Of a DNA stretch of 64,000 bases, positions 1-11,389 are shown one piece after another (position 1 is the stretch's first letter; the number at the start of each line of letters is the position of its first letter). The position numbers and the translations under genes are program-made. Under the pieces are notes generated by a model, which had not been told where the DNA came from, made no database searches, and saw only the letters and a list, made by a program, of their open reading frames with translations. The stretch lies in the NCBI GenBank assembly GCA_025667525.1, contig CM046876.1, positions 84,919,512 through 84,983,511 of the forward strand. The letters run 5' to 3'. The stretch comes from Glebionis coronaria. Lineage: Eukaryota > Streptophyta > Magnoliopsida > Asterales > Asteraceae.

Positions 1-403
1 CGTGGGAAATAAGTCCATGTTGTATGGGATCATTGAGATAATGTAAAAGTTGGTTTGAAAGGCATATAAGCTGGATCTACCCTAGGACTTCAAGGGCTGC
101 GTGAATTATGTTTCGTATATCGAACTTGATAAAATGTCTATCAAGTGAAAATCTGATTACTTCTTGATGAAGTTTAGATCGGCGAAAATTTGCATTCATC
201 AAAAACTCGTGAACATCATGGATAGATAAAGTAAGTCAACATTAAGCCTGATCATATTCCCGTAGTTATGTTCGATGAAACACGCGTATTGTAATGAATT
301 ACACTTGTGAGGAAAGACCAAATGTGGAGGAAATACCCACATGGCTCTAACTCTATAAGAAGCGAGTCGTAAGATAAATTGATCTTTGAGGACAAAGATC
401 CTG
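1..403 (+). pseudogene. Chromovirus (Tekay-like) pol 3' end, decayed (element A)
   Basis: This is the last part of a Ty3/gypsy polyprotein, where the integrase C-terminus and chromodomain lie. No long frame is open, but pieces in different frames match the family order: AYKLDLP near 68-90, a DENLHF-EEPVEIMDR-like stretch near 180-230, IPVVM near 255-270, then RKDQMWRKYPHGS at 312-350 and LIFEDKDPV just before the stop near 404. The last pieces correspond to the family consensus for the end of the chromodomain (TWEREDQM-KYPHLF). Stops and frameshifts break it repeatedly, so it cannot encode a working integrase. It abuts a polypurine tract and an LTR in the expected order. The rest of element A lies to the left, outside the window. 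The superfamily is clear; assignment to Tekay rather than another chromovirus is inference. Confidence 0.7.
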
Positions 404-411
404 TTTAGGGG
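403..411 (+). other. Polypurine tract of element A
   Basis: GTTTAGGGG lies a few bases upstream of the LTR start TGTGACAATCC at 419, the usual site for priming plus-strand DNA synthesis. Confidence 0.55.
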
Positions 412-2014
412 TAAATGCTGTGACAATCCGTCAATTTATGGTTGATATTTTATTCTCAAGTATTATTTAAAACCATTATTTTTAATGTTATATTATGAAC
501 TCACTTATTTTGGGAAGAAAATTTGGATTTACATCTTGAAGTAGCATCGACTACGTCTAAACCGGAGGACTCTACGTTACATGCTTACGTTTACATACAC
601 CGTCTTTGGTGACAGTCCGACATTTCAGGAAATAAATTTATCCGTGAATATTATTTTGGGATTTTAAATTTGTGTTGGTTCATAAACTCACAAATTTACG
701 AGAAGAGATTAGGACTTACGAGTATAATTTAACGTCCTTCGCGACTAAATCGGAAACCCTAGGATTTCGTATTTACGTTTTTGAACTCCGTTTTTGATGA
801 GACAATTCTTATTAGATTCGTTTTGTACCGTTGATTCATAATTTATAAAAAACATTTTTCATTTAAACGACCCGAGGGCACGCAAATCGAGGAAACTAGA
901 ATCGAGGAGTACCCGTAAATTAGTGGAGATGAGACAAGTGGGACACTTGTCCCACCCCCACTCATAACCGGCCAAGGAAGCACCACCACACCATGAGGTG
1001 TCAAAAGCTTCACTAGGAAGCTTATACAAATGTATATACTTCCTAAAAACTATTTTACAAAACCATTTCCACTAAACTCTTACATGCAAAACCACTCATC
1101 CTCCCTTCCTCTCTCTCTCTATTCCGTCCCAAAACCATCATCAAACACCCCTCTTTGATCAGTTTTTACCACAATATCATGTGTTATTCATACATATGAT
1201 GGAAACCCTTTGAAGATATGGAGATTTGAGGTGATCATAACCTATGAAAAGGAGTTTTCATGAGGTTAAAGGACTGATTTCATGGAGATGTTCATCCATC
1301 TAAACGACCCAAGAAGTTGCCTTGCTAAAGTTGAAGATTTGATAACAAGAACCAAGTCTTGTTCATAAAAAACCTCATCTTTTCATCACTAATGGTGGTA
1401 TAGAGATTGTTCTTCCTATCTTCTTGTTATTTTGATTATGTAATATTGTATTTTCTTTATTTATGTATATGTATATGATGATGAATGATGATTAAAAACA
1501 TTGTGTGGGGATCTTGTGTTGATAAACATGATTAAAATGATTAAGAGTTATATAAAAGAATGATGAAATCTAGCTTAAACAAGTAGGCTGTATAAAACAG
1601 AAGATGACCGTATGATAACTTGTAAAAATGGCATAGATTACTTAATATACAGTAATTTTTAAGTCTTACACACATGTGAGAGTTGGCCATACAATGGAAT
1701 CCTAAAAATGAGTAAGATATGATCAAAACAAGATTGGAGTGCAAATCTGCCTACACTGTTTTGAACGAATTTATTAAAATACTTAGAGATTGATTCATCA
1801 GTAGCTATAATGGAGTTAAATGAAGCAAATATCATGTAGTTTCTGTCATAAAATTTGTGGTCCTATCTCATTATAGAACTCTAGATATGGACATTTTAGT
1901 GGACTTAAAATTTAGGACTGATTTTGTAAATAAATAGTATATAATATAAGCATTGAAAAATTTATATAAAATATACATATATAAAACCCACTAGTTGATA
2001 ATAATAATAAATAA

Positions 2015-2130
<116 letters not shown>

Positions 2131-3841
2131 ATATTAAAATGGGACATGTTATAAAAATTACAAGTATAAATGTTTTTCCAAGTTATAAAACTATATACCT
2201 AAGTTTTACGTCTTTTCGGCTAAAACCGAAAGATTAACGTTTTTGTCAAATAAAACTTAGACGGTCGAACCCGTCTAATGTAAAATTTTATAAACTCACA
2301 TACTGATGTATAAACTTATATAACAAGTAAAAACCAATAAAACCCGAGCTTTACAACATATAGACATTAACGGGCCAAAGTAGCCTTATCGGACTATTAA
2401 CCCGACTAGTTTGGTAAAACACTTATAAACTTACTTATTGGGATTAACCCACTTGGGCCCAACATGTAAAGTATAATACTGATAATAAAAGTGTAAAATG
2501 GACTAATATAAGGTATTGGGCTTATAATAGGCTTATTGGGCCTAAAACATGTAAATAAGTAAAACTAGTAAACTAGTATAAAAGTTACCAATACATAACA
2601 CTAAAATGAGTAAATGAGAATGTATAAACTCACTTGATCATCATCATATATATAAAATCATCATATGTATACATAATTGTTATTTTTATAAAGTCATTGG
2701 ACAAGAGTCTAAGACAAGTATTATTTGTCTAGGTTTCCGTGATTGAAGCACGTACTGTACATCCGAATTGCCGATAACCCGCTTTCCCACATCAACGTGA
2801 GTTCATAGCCTTGCACTCTTTTAAATGTTTTTATGAAATGTTTTGTAAACCCGCGAGGGAGATAACATGTTAGTTTTGATAAAATAGGACACCATTTGTC
2901 CCGATTGTTTGTTTATTGATTTGGACCCAAATGATTATATGACCCGATGTATGAAATCAAATGGATTATTAAAGTTAGGTTATGTCACTAAAAGTCCCAT
3001 TAGCATGAATAGTGAACTACCGGGATTTGGTAGACGCTTATGCATATAATTGTACTATTTGGGGACGATCACCCCAGTTCGCGCCTTGACGGTTGATCCC
3101 CGTCATGCCACATTGATTGGTAAGCGAATTTATGTATGAGAAGATTTCCATAGCGTGATTTTTGTGACGACACGCTAATTTAGATGGGCAAATTAAGTTT
3201 CGGGTTAGCTACCCGTTGTTTGTTGGAGTAAGGTAACAATGTCATGCGGCTTATAATAATCCAATAACAAAAATACTGCTTTATGCAATGAATTACGATA
3301 TATTACCTGACTAGCAATACAGGGTCTTATTATTGATATTATGTTCATGTTTTGGTTTTATATAACCATATCCATATAACGGTTTTTATTTAACTTTATA
3401 CAACGTTATAAAACGTATTGTATGATGTTTCTACGACATTGGTTCGTATAATAGTTTTGAAGGCAAAAGCCTATATTATGATTTTGACAAGGATTTGTAT
3501 AAAATGTTTTTGGCCTATTTTATGGCCTACTACAAGGTTTTGTACAAAATGATTTTCGGTAATAAATATATACCGATGATATATTAATGGTTTATTAAAC
3601 TCTATGAATTCACTCGGCATTTTCGCTGACCTTTTCTTTTAACATGTTTTATCTCAGGTACTTGAAGGTAATTCTCAGGAAGACAAAAAGAATTCATGGC
3701 CCGCACTTAAATAATAATTTTCATTCAAATGCTTTGTAAAACTTGTATAAAATACTATGACTTGTGACCTATGTAAATTTGATATTTATGAATGGAAATG
3801 CTTTATTATTAAACGACGCGATTTTTATGCGTTATCTATGA

Positions 3842-3846
3842 TGTGA
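3842..3846. other. Target-site duplication of Copia B, left copy
   Basis: TGTGA directly precedes the left LTR of element B and recurs directly after its right LTR at 21911-21915. One copy belongs to the interrupted LTR of element A. Confidence 0.9.
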
Positions 3847-4175
3847 TGTAGAATATTGATAACCTATGAATCTATGAAGTGGGTTGATGTTTTCTAGTGA
3901 GAGAAACTAGAGAGAGAAAGTGAGAGAAAATGTGTGTGATTTTATTAGTATGAAAGCATAAAGTGAACAACAACCAACCCTTTTCCATGGTGGAAAGGGG
4001 TATTTATACTCCAAGCTTACAATGGGCTTGGGCCGGTCCATGACAAGCCCATGGACCGGTTTTACTTAACTTAATAAGTAACTAGTAACTATTTGCTAAC
4101 TACGAGCTATTACAACATCAATCATATTGTGGAGTGACCGATACTTCTAATATACGTTAAAACGTATTTCTAACA
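3847..4175 (-). repeat. 3' LTR of Copia B
   Basis: A 329-bp repeat matching 21582-21910 except for three substitutions (near 3950, 3991 and 3999). It has TG...CA ends and contains an inverted GGTCCATG...CATGGACC pair near 4034-4057. Confidence 0.95.
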
Positions 4176-4188
4176 ATCTCCCCCTAAG
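4176..4188 (-). other. Polypurine tract of Copia B
   Basis: On the - strand a CTTAGGGGGAGAT tract directly abuts the LTR, the expected plus-strand primer. Confidence 0.8.
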
Positions 4189-6434
4189 GGAGGTCACTCC
4201 ACGTTACAAAGTCCTAAACCTAGCATACTATACTAAGTCTTCGTTCTTTAGCTCGTAGTCTTTTCTTCTTTTCTTTCTTTTGTTGTGAATATGTTGGTTT
4301 GATCTTTTTGGCTTTGACTTGAGAGCATTGTTCTTTGGCCTTTCACGTGCGATCTTTGCATTTCTTGTGAATTTTGCCTCCTCGTGACTTCATGTTCCAC
4401 ACACTTACGTCTTTTTGTTGAATTCTCGAAAGCTTCAGAGTTTGGTACAACGGAAGACTTCATCTTGTACTTTCTTGAATTTTTGCTGAACTTTGTTGCA
4501 AAAGACATAAGCATGTGGGAACGACTTTTACAAGTACACCGCAACACCACCGTCTTCACTGGTACACAGCAACGCCACCGTCTTCAACAGGTACACAGCA
4601 ACGCCACCGTCTTTAACAGGTACACAACAACGACACGAATAAAATGGCTTTAAACATTTTATTCTAATTCGGTAGCATTTTACCTCCGGTCGGTGAAGAC
4701 CGTTGGACGATATTAGATATCGTACCCGTGACGGATAGTTTCAATTAAGTAACTTCCTGACAGGATTTCGCGGGTAAACCCATTCTCTTTATTCGACCGT
4801 CCAAAGCTGACTGCGAACATAAAGAGTGAATCACTTGGATAAATTATCCTTGTGATTTGAAGCCGTCAATTCATGAAACCTGGAACAAGTGAATTTCAAT
4901 TAAGATTTTCACCATCGTTGCTTTCCAGTTGTCACGAGCTCAATTCATAAAGAATCTTGCGCGTCACCTACCAAGTGCTGTTTGATGTTAACACTAGATA
5001 GATTTCCACTCGTCACTGTGATCAATAAAGAGACACTCTGAGTGTTCTGGCAAGATCATATGATAATGCGTAGAGGCCTGGAACGAGTTTAAGTTCAATT
5101 AAGAATTAAACCACTGTTTCCTTCCAGTTTTTCACAAGATTGGTTCTAAAAGAACCGCACGTGTAACCTACCATGAGCTTGTTTGATGTTGGCTCAAGCA
5201 GGATTTCCATCTTCATTGTAATACTTGCGTATTACTCGGATGTTCTGGCAATATTACAGGAATACTGCGTAGGACTCATGAAAATCTCTTACTTTTCACA
5301 GTGTGTGAGAAAGCAAGGAATAAATGGAAAGTGTCCTAATGAGACTTTTGATGATCTCTTGGCTCTAGACTCGATTGTGCGTTTTGATTTAGTGAGCGAT
5401 GGCTGGAGAGGAGTGCCACCTTTTCAATACCAGTCTATTCGGAGTGAATAAACCAATAGATAACATGTTGATCTCCGTGTGATTAAAACAAATACCTTTT
5501 GAGAGATATTTGAGTTAGCTGGGAAGGGTTGGGCATTGCATCACTGGGTCCATGATGTCTTTCTTCAATACCGAGAATCATTAGCAAAAATGACCTCAAT
5601 AGCATATGTATTGACCCGGTTTCTGCCTAAAGTTGTAAGGAGGGCTTCTTTCTTTACACCCTTTATCTTTACAATTCTTTTTCATTCTTCAACCCCTTCA
5701 ATGCTTACCAATACGTCATCACTAGCACCTTGTTGTGATTGTTCCAGTGCTAGCTTAAGTACTTGGTCGGCATTCAGCTACGTTCACATTCTTTCTCCAT
5801 CTTTCCTAGGACTTCTAATTCTATCTAGGGAATTGTCCTTGGGAAGATTCCATTGGCTCTGATGAATCATTGGACTAAACCTATTCCTACCACCCTTTTG
5901 TCACCACATCCGTCGTGAATTAAGTGTGTTTTGGGAATGAATTGCCACCATGAAAAATCATTGAAAATCACTTAAGGTACTTGTGATATTGAAATCAAAA
6001 GTTTTGTACCTTAGGTGTTTTGTTCATCAAAAACGCTCCCCCTTAACACGTGCTTTACACATATTAAGTTGGATAATCGTTAAGTCTTTTTCATCTTGTA
6101 GCCATGTATCATTTAAATCTCCTTAATCCCATTTTCTCCCCTTAACCAAAATGTTAACCATTAATATTTGGGATATTGAATGGATTAACCGGTCTTTGAG
6201 TAAAAATGAAATCGATGTTTGGCCATAGAACATGTTCATGCTCCCCCTTAAATTAATAAGGGATAGTTGTAGTGCTTTAGTATGATATATTTTGAAAGAT
6301 TTAGAATCTCGTGAGAAATTCTTGAAAAATTATCATACCTTAACACTACATCAAGCCATTACAGCACAATATTCACAAATATACATATTCACAATTGAAA
6401 ACCAATATAAAGTGGACCTGAAATGTACGACCCA
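4189..6434 (-). other. 3' non-coding region of Copia B
   Basis: About 2.2 kb between the end of the accessory ORF and the polypurine tract. No reading frame looks conserved. Two more AAGGGGGAGC tracts on the - strand (near 6038-6050 and 6240-6252) resemble the terminal polypurine tract. Two blocks near 4860-4990 and 5070-5180 look like diverged copies of each other: each has a clause like CCTGGAACAAGT, then TTCCAGTT, then a CACCTACCA-type stretch. Confidence 0.5.
4532..4633. repeat. 29-bp tandem repeat, about 3.5 copies
   Basis: Units start at 4532, 4561, 4590 and 4619 (last one partial). Each is built as GGTACACAGCAACGCCACC plus GTCTT and a short A-rich tail. It lies in the 3' non-coding region of Copia B. 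Confidence 0.9.
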
Positions 6435-7724
6435 TTAGATGGATCGTTGCAGTAGCTTGTGGTGCACTAAATATGGTCTACCACCCACGAATCTTTCCAA
6501 GCTCCTCATCAATCTACGTTCACGGAGCTTTTGATCGATCTTCTTGATCACATAATTCGCCACCTGCCTATAACCCTTATGCCAATCCTCGGTCATCTCT
6601 GGCAAAGTCCCACCCGAGTTCAGATGCTCCAACTTTCCTCTGACTTGTAGAAGAGTCCCATCACTGTACTTATAAAGCTCACCCACCCTCATAAACTTCA
6701 TTAAACCTCGACTGTTCAAGTAGAAAATGCCGCAATTCGGAACAGAGATGCCGGTATAAGGACATCTTTCTACATGTTGAGGTAGAACTTGATTCACTGG
6801 ACGGGTTAAGTTGAGCTTCCTTTGATAGCTTTCGACTCCCAACTGAAGATCTTCAACTCTTTTCTTGATAACAACGCTTCGTGTGAACATACGAAGTGCT
6901 GTATTCAAAGCAATGAGGTCTTCACGAGGAATATGTGTGAGTTGATCTCGGGTCATCAGAAGCAACATATCTTCAATATCCTCAAGGCGAATGATAGAGA
7001 AATCTCCCTGCTGGATTTTGTATTCTCTGTCATCCTCCCTTTTCAAACGAATCTCCGTCACATGATAGTAGCCATTCTTGGCTTCAGTTTTCAACCCTAA
7101 GATGCTGGAGATGCGGATATCGGATCGAACGTTACTCCCTGAGTTGACTAGACAGCAGCCCCTGTACGCCCTTCGAACTCGTTCGTCCCAGTGTGATGCA
7201 CCTATGACAGCATACATATCATAATTATGATTTACCTTTGGGACCCAAAGTCGGTTTACCTTTTCCTCGATAAAGGGTATTGTCCCCCAGTTGGCAGCTT
7301 TCAGCAATGTCAGGGATGTTGCGTACTTTGAGGACCCCTTCAGAAGATACACAAGATCATTGCTGACGAAGAAGTCAAGAGCAATCTGATTATCTTGAGA
7401 AGGATCCATTGGAGGTGGAGCTCTTTCTGATTCATGAAGTCCTGGCCGTTGAACGGTATTCAGAGCCTTCAGGATCTCATCGGCATAATACTCGAACTCC
7501 ATTTGGGTCAACCGGGTTTTGGCGCGTAGTCTCTTATCCTTCAGTGCTTTCTTCACCAAAGATGGAGTAACCGAAGTCTTATACTCATGAGCAAGAAATG
7601 CACATAAGTCAATCGGACTGCGGATACGAAGATACAAAACATCTTTGTCAGCGTCAGTGATCACATCATACTGCGCCGCTGCCGTGATCCAAGCCTGTGG
7701 TGGTGCAGTCTCGTCAATCTCCAA
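6435..7724 (-). pseudogene. Copia B accessory ORF, C-terminal domain
   Basis: An open stretch of about 429 codons, in frame with the segment upstream and separated from it only by one stop codon near 7734. It is the best conserved part of the accessory protein. It starts with a mixed helical region (ITAAAQYDVI, LRIRSPIDLC), has a central basic and charged part (RRAYRGC, TEIRLKREDD) and ends with a helical segment (VEDLQLGVESYQRKLNLTRP) and a tail LERFVGGR. I know this block as a recurrent, uncharacterised protein encoded downstream of Copia pol in composite genomes. I see no RT, integrase, protease or envelope feature, signal peptide or membrane span. The function is unknown and a domain search would be decisive. 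Confidence 0.7.
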
Positions 7725-9185
7725 CGTGTCTGCTCAGTCCCTTGTGCTTGGAACAGTAGATTGTGGGTTTTGTTGCAGAGGAGTGGAGACGTGAACATCT
7801 GCTTGTTCTGTTTCAGGCATGTCGGCAGTGTCATGAACGGGTGAGTGTTGTGCAGCTTCAGGTTCGGTTACCGATTCTGCAATCACAGGAACAACAACAA
7901 TAGAACTAACAGGGTTAGTGGTAACAGGTATGGATGCAGCGATAAATGTACCAGGAATAGATGACCCTGTAGTGGCATTCACATCGTGGCGCCACTTCGA
8001 TCATCTGGATTCCGTGGAAGTAGATTTTTCCTTTACTGCTGCATCTTTCTTGGACTTGGTGCCAGACTTAACAGGTTTCTTTGAGCTGGCAACCTTATCC
8101 CCTTTCTCAGACTGTTTACCCCCATCATCATCCTCATCATCATCCCCATTGCTCCCCCGAACACTCTCCTCATTACCATCACCGCCATCACCGCCATCAT
8201 CATCATCGTCATCATCATCCTCATCATCATCATCATCCTTATCATTATCATCCTCATCATCATCATCATTCTGATCCTCATCATCCTCATCATCATCATC
8301 ATTCTTATCTTCTTCTTCTTCTTCTTCCTCTTCTCCACCAGTACCCTCTTCTTCTTCACTCTCGTCCCTTTCTTCCTCAGGGAGAATGTGGTAGGGTACC
8401 ACACTTCCAAACGTCTTGAACAACCTATCATCCTCCATGATAGCGTCATTCAGGGATTTGAAGAGAGCCCGTTGAATCCTAGATTTATCAAATGACCCAA
8501 GTTCCCTCATACGAGCCTTGAGGATCTTCTTTAATTCAAAATCCGTCAAGTCATAAGCAATCTTGTAGGCGGCCTCTGAAGGATTGGATGACTTGATCAT
8601 CAAGTTATCAGCAGCGAGTGTTTTCAATTCATCACGCAGTTTAGGCATTAGGGATTCAACGGAGTCTTTCACTCTCTGCTCAATAGAAGCTTCAAGAGCT
8701 TCTTTCTGCTCTTTAAGGTCATCCTTAATAGCTTTAAGTCTCGTAATTCGTGCTTGATGCCTATCAGCTTCAGCCTTTTTAACCCGAGCGAGTTCTTCTG
8801 CATGAGCTTTACGTGTAAATTCCATGTCTGCAGCGAACTTAGCAATCAACTCTTCTTGAGCTTTCCTAGATGCTTCTTCACTTTGAACTCGTCTACGTAG
8901 CTCTTGGCGAAGTTCATCCATCTCTCGTTTGTTATTGTCCGTATGTTTATCCAACATTTCGACCATTACCAATGCAGCCATTGCAGACGTTGCAGAGCTG
9001 CTCTGGGTTGATGGAATAGGCTCGGTTGTAACTACGGTACTAAGGATGGGAGTTATTGGTGGTGGAAGAAATGGTGTTGAAACCGGTCTGGTTGGTACAG
9101 GTTGTTTTGGTGGAAGTTGAGTTGTTAACGGTTGAGTAGACTCTTTTTCAACACTTGCTGAAACAGGGGGGTGGATGTCTCCTTC
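7725..9185 (-). pseudogene. Copia B accessory ORF, middle: coiled coil and acidic tract
   Basis: One frame runs from a proline-rich stretch (about 9185-8990) into a strong coiled coil (about 8960-8650; VEMLDKHTDN, ELRQELRRRVQSEEASRKAQ, KAHAEELARVKKAE). A helical segment follows (8600-8400, DLTDFELKKILKARMRELG), then an Asp/Glu tract of roughly 80 residues (8350-8130), a Lys-rich tail, and a short Ser/Thr/Val-rich part (7982-7734). In-frame stops lie near 8000 and 7734. The frame joins the N-terminal part through a 1-base slip in a run of six G near 9169. Coiled coil plus acidic tract suggests a protein that binds proteins or chromatin rather than an enzyme. That is inference. Confidence 0.65.
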
Positions 9186-10395
9186 GAAGTAGAATACTTT
9201 TCAGGTGATCCAAACTCAAACACATCATCTGGTTCCACGTACTCTTCTTCAATATTTACCCGTGCACCCGAACCACTACCTCCCGTGTCTTTCCTACTCC
9301 TTTCCATAGCTATCTTCATAGCTTTTCTCTCAGCCTTGTTAAGAGCAGGATCATCAATATCTTCTTCATCGTGGAGAACTAACTCATCAGCCGTACCCTT
9401 TCCCTTTTTAGCTGTCGTCTTCTTCTTTTTGGTTTTGGGTTCAGGTAAATCTGTTTGCTTCCGTTTACCTTTGCTCTTAACCGTGGTAGAAGAGTCTTCA
9501 CCTGCTAGAATGCTTGCTCGTTGATTCTCAATTTCTGTTAGCAAGTTCTTGTAATCATCAGATGCTATAATCTCATCGGTCAGAAGATGACTGGGAATGG
9601 GACCAGGAATAACCGTATTCGAATGAGTCTCCTGCCTTAAGTCTACCAAATCATCATCATCCATCGTGTGGTGACGACTACCTGCACGCTTGTTAATGGA
9701 TGCATCGTTTTCCATAAAGTAATGTATGATCAACTTAATAAACCTAGGGTACTGGTAACTTTTAACCTTACCCTTTGTGTTTGTGAAGAGTTGAAAAGTA
9801 AACTCCTCCCACAGCAGTGATGCATAATCAATACCCATACCTTTAAACATACCATAAAACATCTTGATGATTGGTGGACGAACAACATCAAACCCAGTTG
9901 TTTTGGGTGTTAAACATCGGCTTAGAATCCCAAAATAGCTTTCCATGGTTGACCAACTTTGGCAGTAGTAAACTCAGACGGGGTTCGTATGTCAAGACAT
10001 CCAATGGCGGTGAACATTTCCATGATCTGGTCCTTAGTCGGGTTGGCTGAGTATGATAGGTCTTTGAGTGTCGGCCGAAATCCAAAGATCTTCCTAAAGT
10101 CTGACACAGTAAGCGTCTGCTGCTTGTTGTCCAGGGAAAAAGTGATTTTGTTCGACGTCCTCTCTTTGGTAGCCCAGAACTCGTAAAGGTATTCATAGGG
10201 CACTGAAGCACTTCTCCTTAGCGCATGCTTGAGATGAGATTTATCAAGCATGGCTGTACCTACCTTAAATCCATTATGGGTAGAGTGAGATACCTCCTTC
10301 AAACGGAAGTTGTTTGGAATAAACTTTAGAGTCTTGGCTTCGGCAATGGCGGTGGCTCTGGTGTGTTGTATTTGTTGTACTGTAGGGTTAGTCAT
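9125..10395 (-). pseudogene. Copia B accessory ORF, N-terminal domain
   Basis: It starts ATG at 10395 (MTNPTVQQIQHTRATAI) directly after a good 3' splice-site sequence (TTTTATCTTAAGCAG), which supports this start. Codons run to about 9925, where a 1-base loss near GGGATTC shifts the frame; the second stretch continues to about 9180. Motifs include VPYEYLYEFWA, TLTVSDFRKIFGFRP, FGILSRCLTPKTTGFD, YASLLWEEFTFQL and YPRFIKLIIHYFM, then a basic cluster PKTKKKKTTAKKGKG that looks like a nuclear localisation signal. The whole accessory ORF (10395 to 6435) would be about 1,320 codons without the two frameshifts and two stops. I do not recognise an enzyme fold. Confidence 0.68.
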
Positions 10396-10516
10396 CGTCT
10401 CTGCTTAAGATAAAACACAAAGGTTGAAACATACAAATATGAATATCAATATGACTTTAAACCTAAGCATTGAATATATGACCTAATCCCTTAAGCTTGT
10501 AAACCATACAAACATC

Positions 10517-11171
10517 TTCTATACGGAATAATCATTCAATTCGGAAAGATCAGACTTATGCGGAAAAATTTCTTTATTCTGAAAGTATAGGCCTATGCGG
10601 AATAAACTTTCTATTCGAAAAAAAAACTTTCTATGCGGAAAGACTTGTCTATGCGGAAAGATTTGTCTATGCGGAAAGACTTGTCTATGCGGAAAGACTT
10701 GTCTATGCGGAAAGACTTGTCTATGCGGAAAGATTTGTCTATGCGGAAAGACTTGTCTATGCGGAAAGACTTGTCTATGCGGAAAGACTTGTCTATGCGG
10801 AAAGACCTTCCTATGCGGAAAGATTTGTCTATGTGGAAAGTCTTGTCTATGCGGAATAAAAAGACTATTCGGAACATTTAGGCCTATGCGGAATAAATAC
10901 TCTATTCGGAAAGAACAGTCTATGTGGAATAAAACATCCTATTCGGAAAGAACAGTCTATGCGGAATAAAAATGTTTACTCGGAAAGACTTGGCCTATGC
11001 GGAATATTCATTCTATTCGGAAAAAGTTTCTCTATGCGGAATATTCATTCTATTCGGAACGATTTGGCCTATGCGGAAAGATCATTCTATTCAGAAAAAG
11101 TTCTCCTATGCGGAAAGATTCATTCTATGCGGAAAAAGTTTCTTACACGGAAAGTCCTCCTATTCGGAATG
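10517..11171 (-). repeat. CGGAA motif array upstream of the accessory ORF
   Basis: More than 30 copies of a core TAT(T/G)CGGAA(A/T) spaced about 17-20 bp (read on + strand; TTCCGNATA in the sense of the element). They become very regular at 10631-10846. The open frames through it (KTCLCG, MRKDLS and RIDKSF types) exist because the unit is 18 bp, a multiple of three. They are not genes. Confidence 0.9.
10631..10846. repeat. 18-bp tandem repeat, 12 units
   Basis: The unit is CTATGCGGAAAGACTTGT with C/T variation at one site. Units 1-9 are nearly identical, units 10-12 are more diverged, and a partial unit follows. Confidence 0.95.
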
Positions 11172-11389
11172 TTTTTTCAACACTTATATATTTTCTAATT
11201 AAGCACGAAATCCGTTTGATTCAAGTGATCTAAAGGCCAAAGCAGTTCAATTTGTTCTATTCCGAATAAAACCCAGGCAAAACCCCCAATTTTAATTAAA
11301 CCCTAATGAATCAGTAACTTCAATCGATTGTTTTCAATTAAAAGAGTTAATTAAATTGATTTGATTGAATGATAAATCCGATTGTATAC

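Larger units (their letters stand above)
10401..11389 (-). other. Possible leader intron upstream of the accessory ORF
   Basis: On the - strand, CAAAAG|GTATAC at 11389/11390 is a fair splice donor. TTTTATCTTAAGCAG|AGAC at 10401 is a good acceptor, only five bases before the ATG at 10395. The interval of 989 bp would remove the whole CGGAA array from the leader. It is predicted from sequence only. Confidence 0.4.

Noticed and set aside
5173..5862. Two forward frames of about 90-110 codons in the 3' region of Copia B
   Set aside because: No recognisable domains, antisense to the element, and no codon pattern distinct from the surroundings.
8033..8449. Met-Arg-rich, His-rich and Ser-rich open frames opposite or beside the accessory ORF
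   Set aside because: Shadows of the GAT/GAG-rich codons of the Asp/Glu tract in the true frame.
10517..11171. Regular short repeats resembling a CRISPR array
   Set aside because: The repeat core is too short, spacing varies, spacers are not unique, no cas genes are present, and the DNA is clearly plant retrotransposon sequence.
10595..11233. Cys-rich, Met-Arg-Lys and Phe-Arg-Ile repeat proteins in all frames
   Set aside because: The 18-bp unit is a multiple of three and lacks stops in several frames, so long frames arise automatically. There is no homology and the stretch lies in a possible intron.
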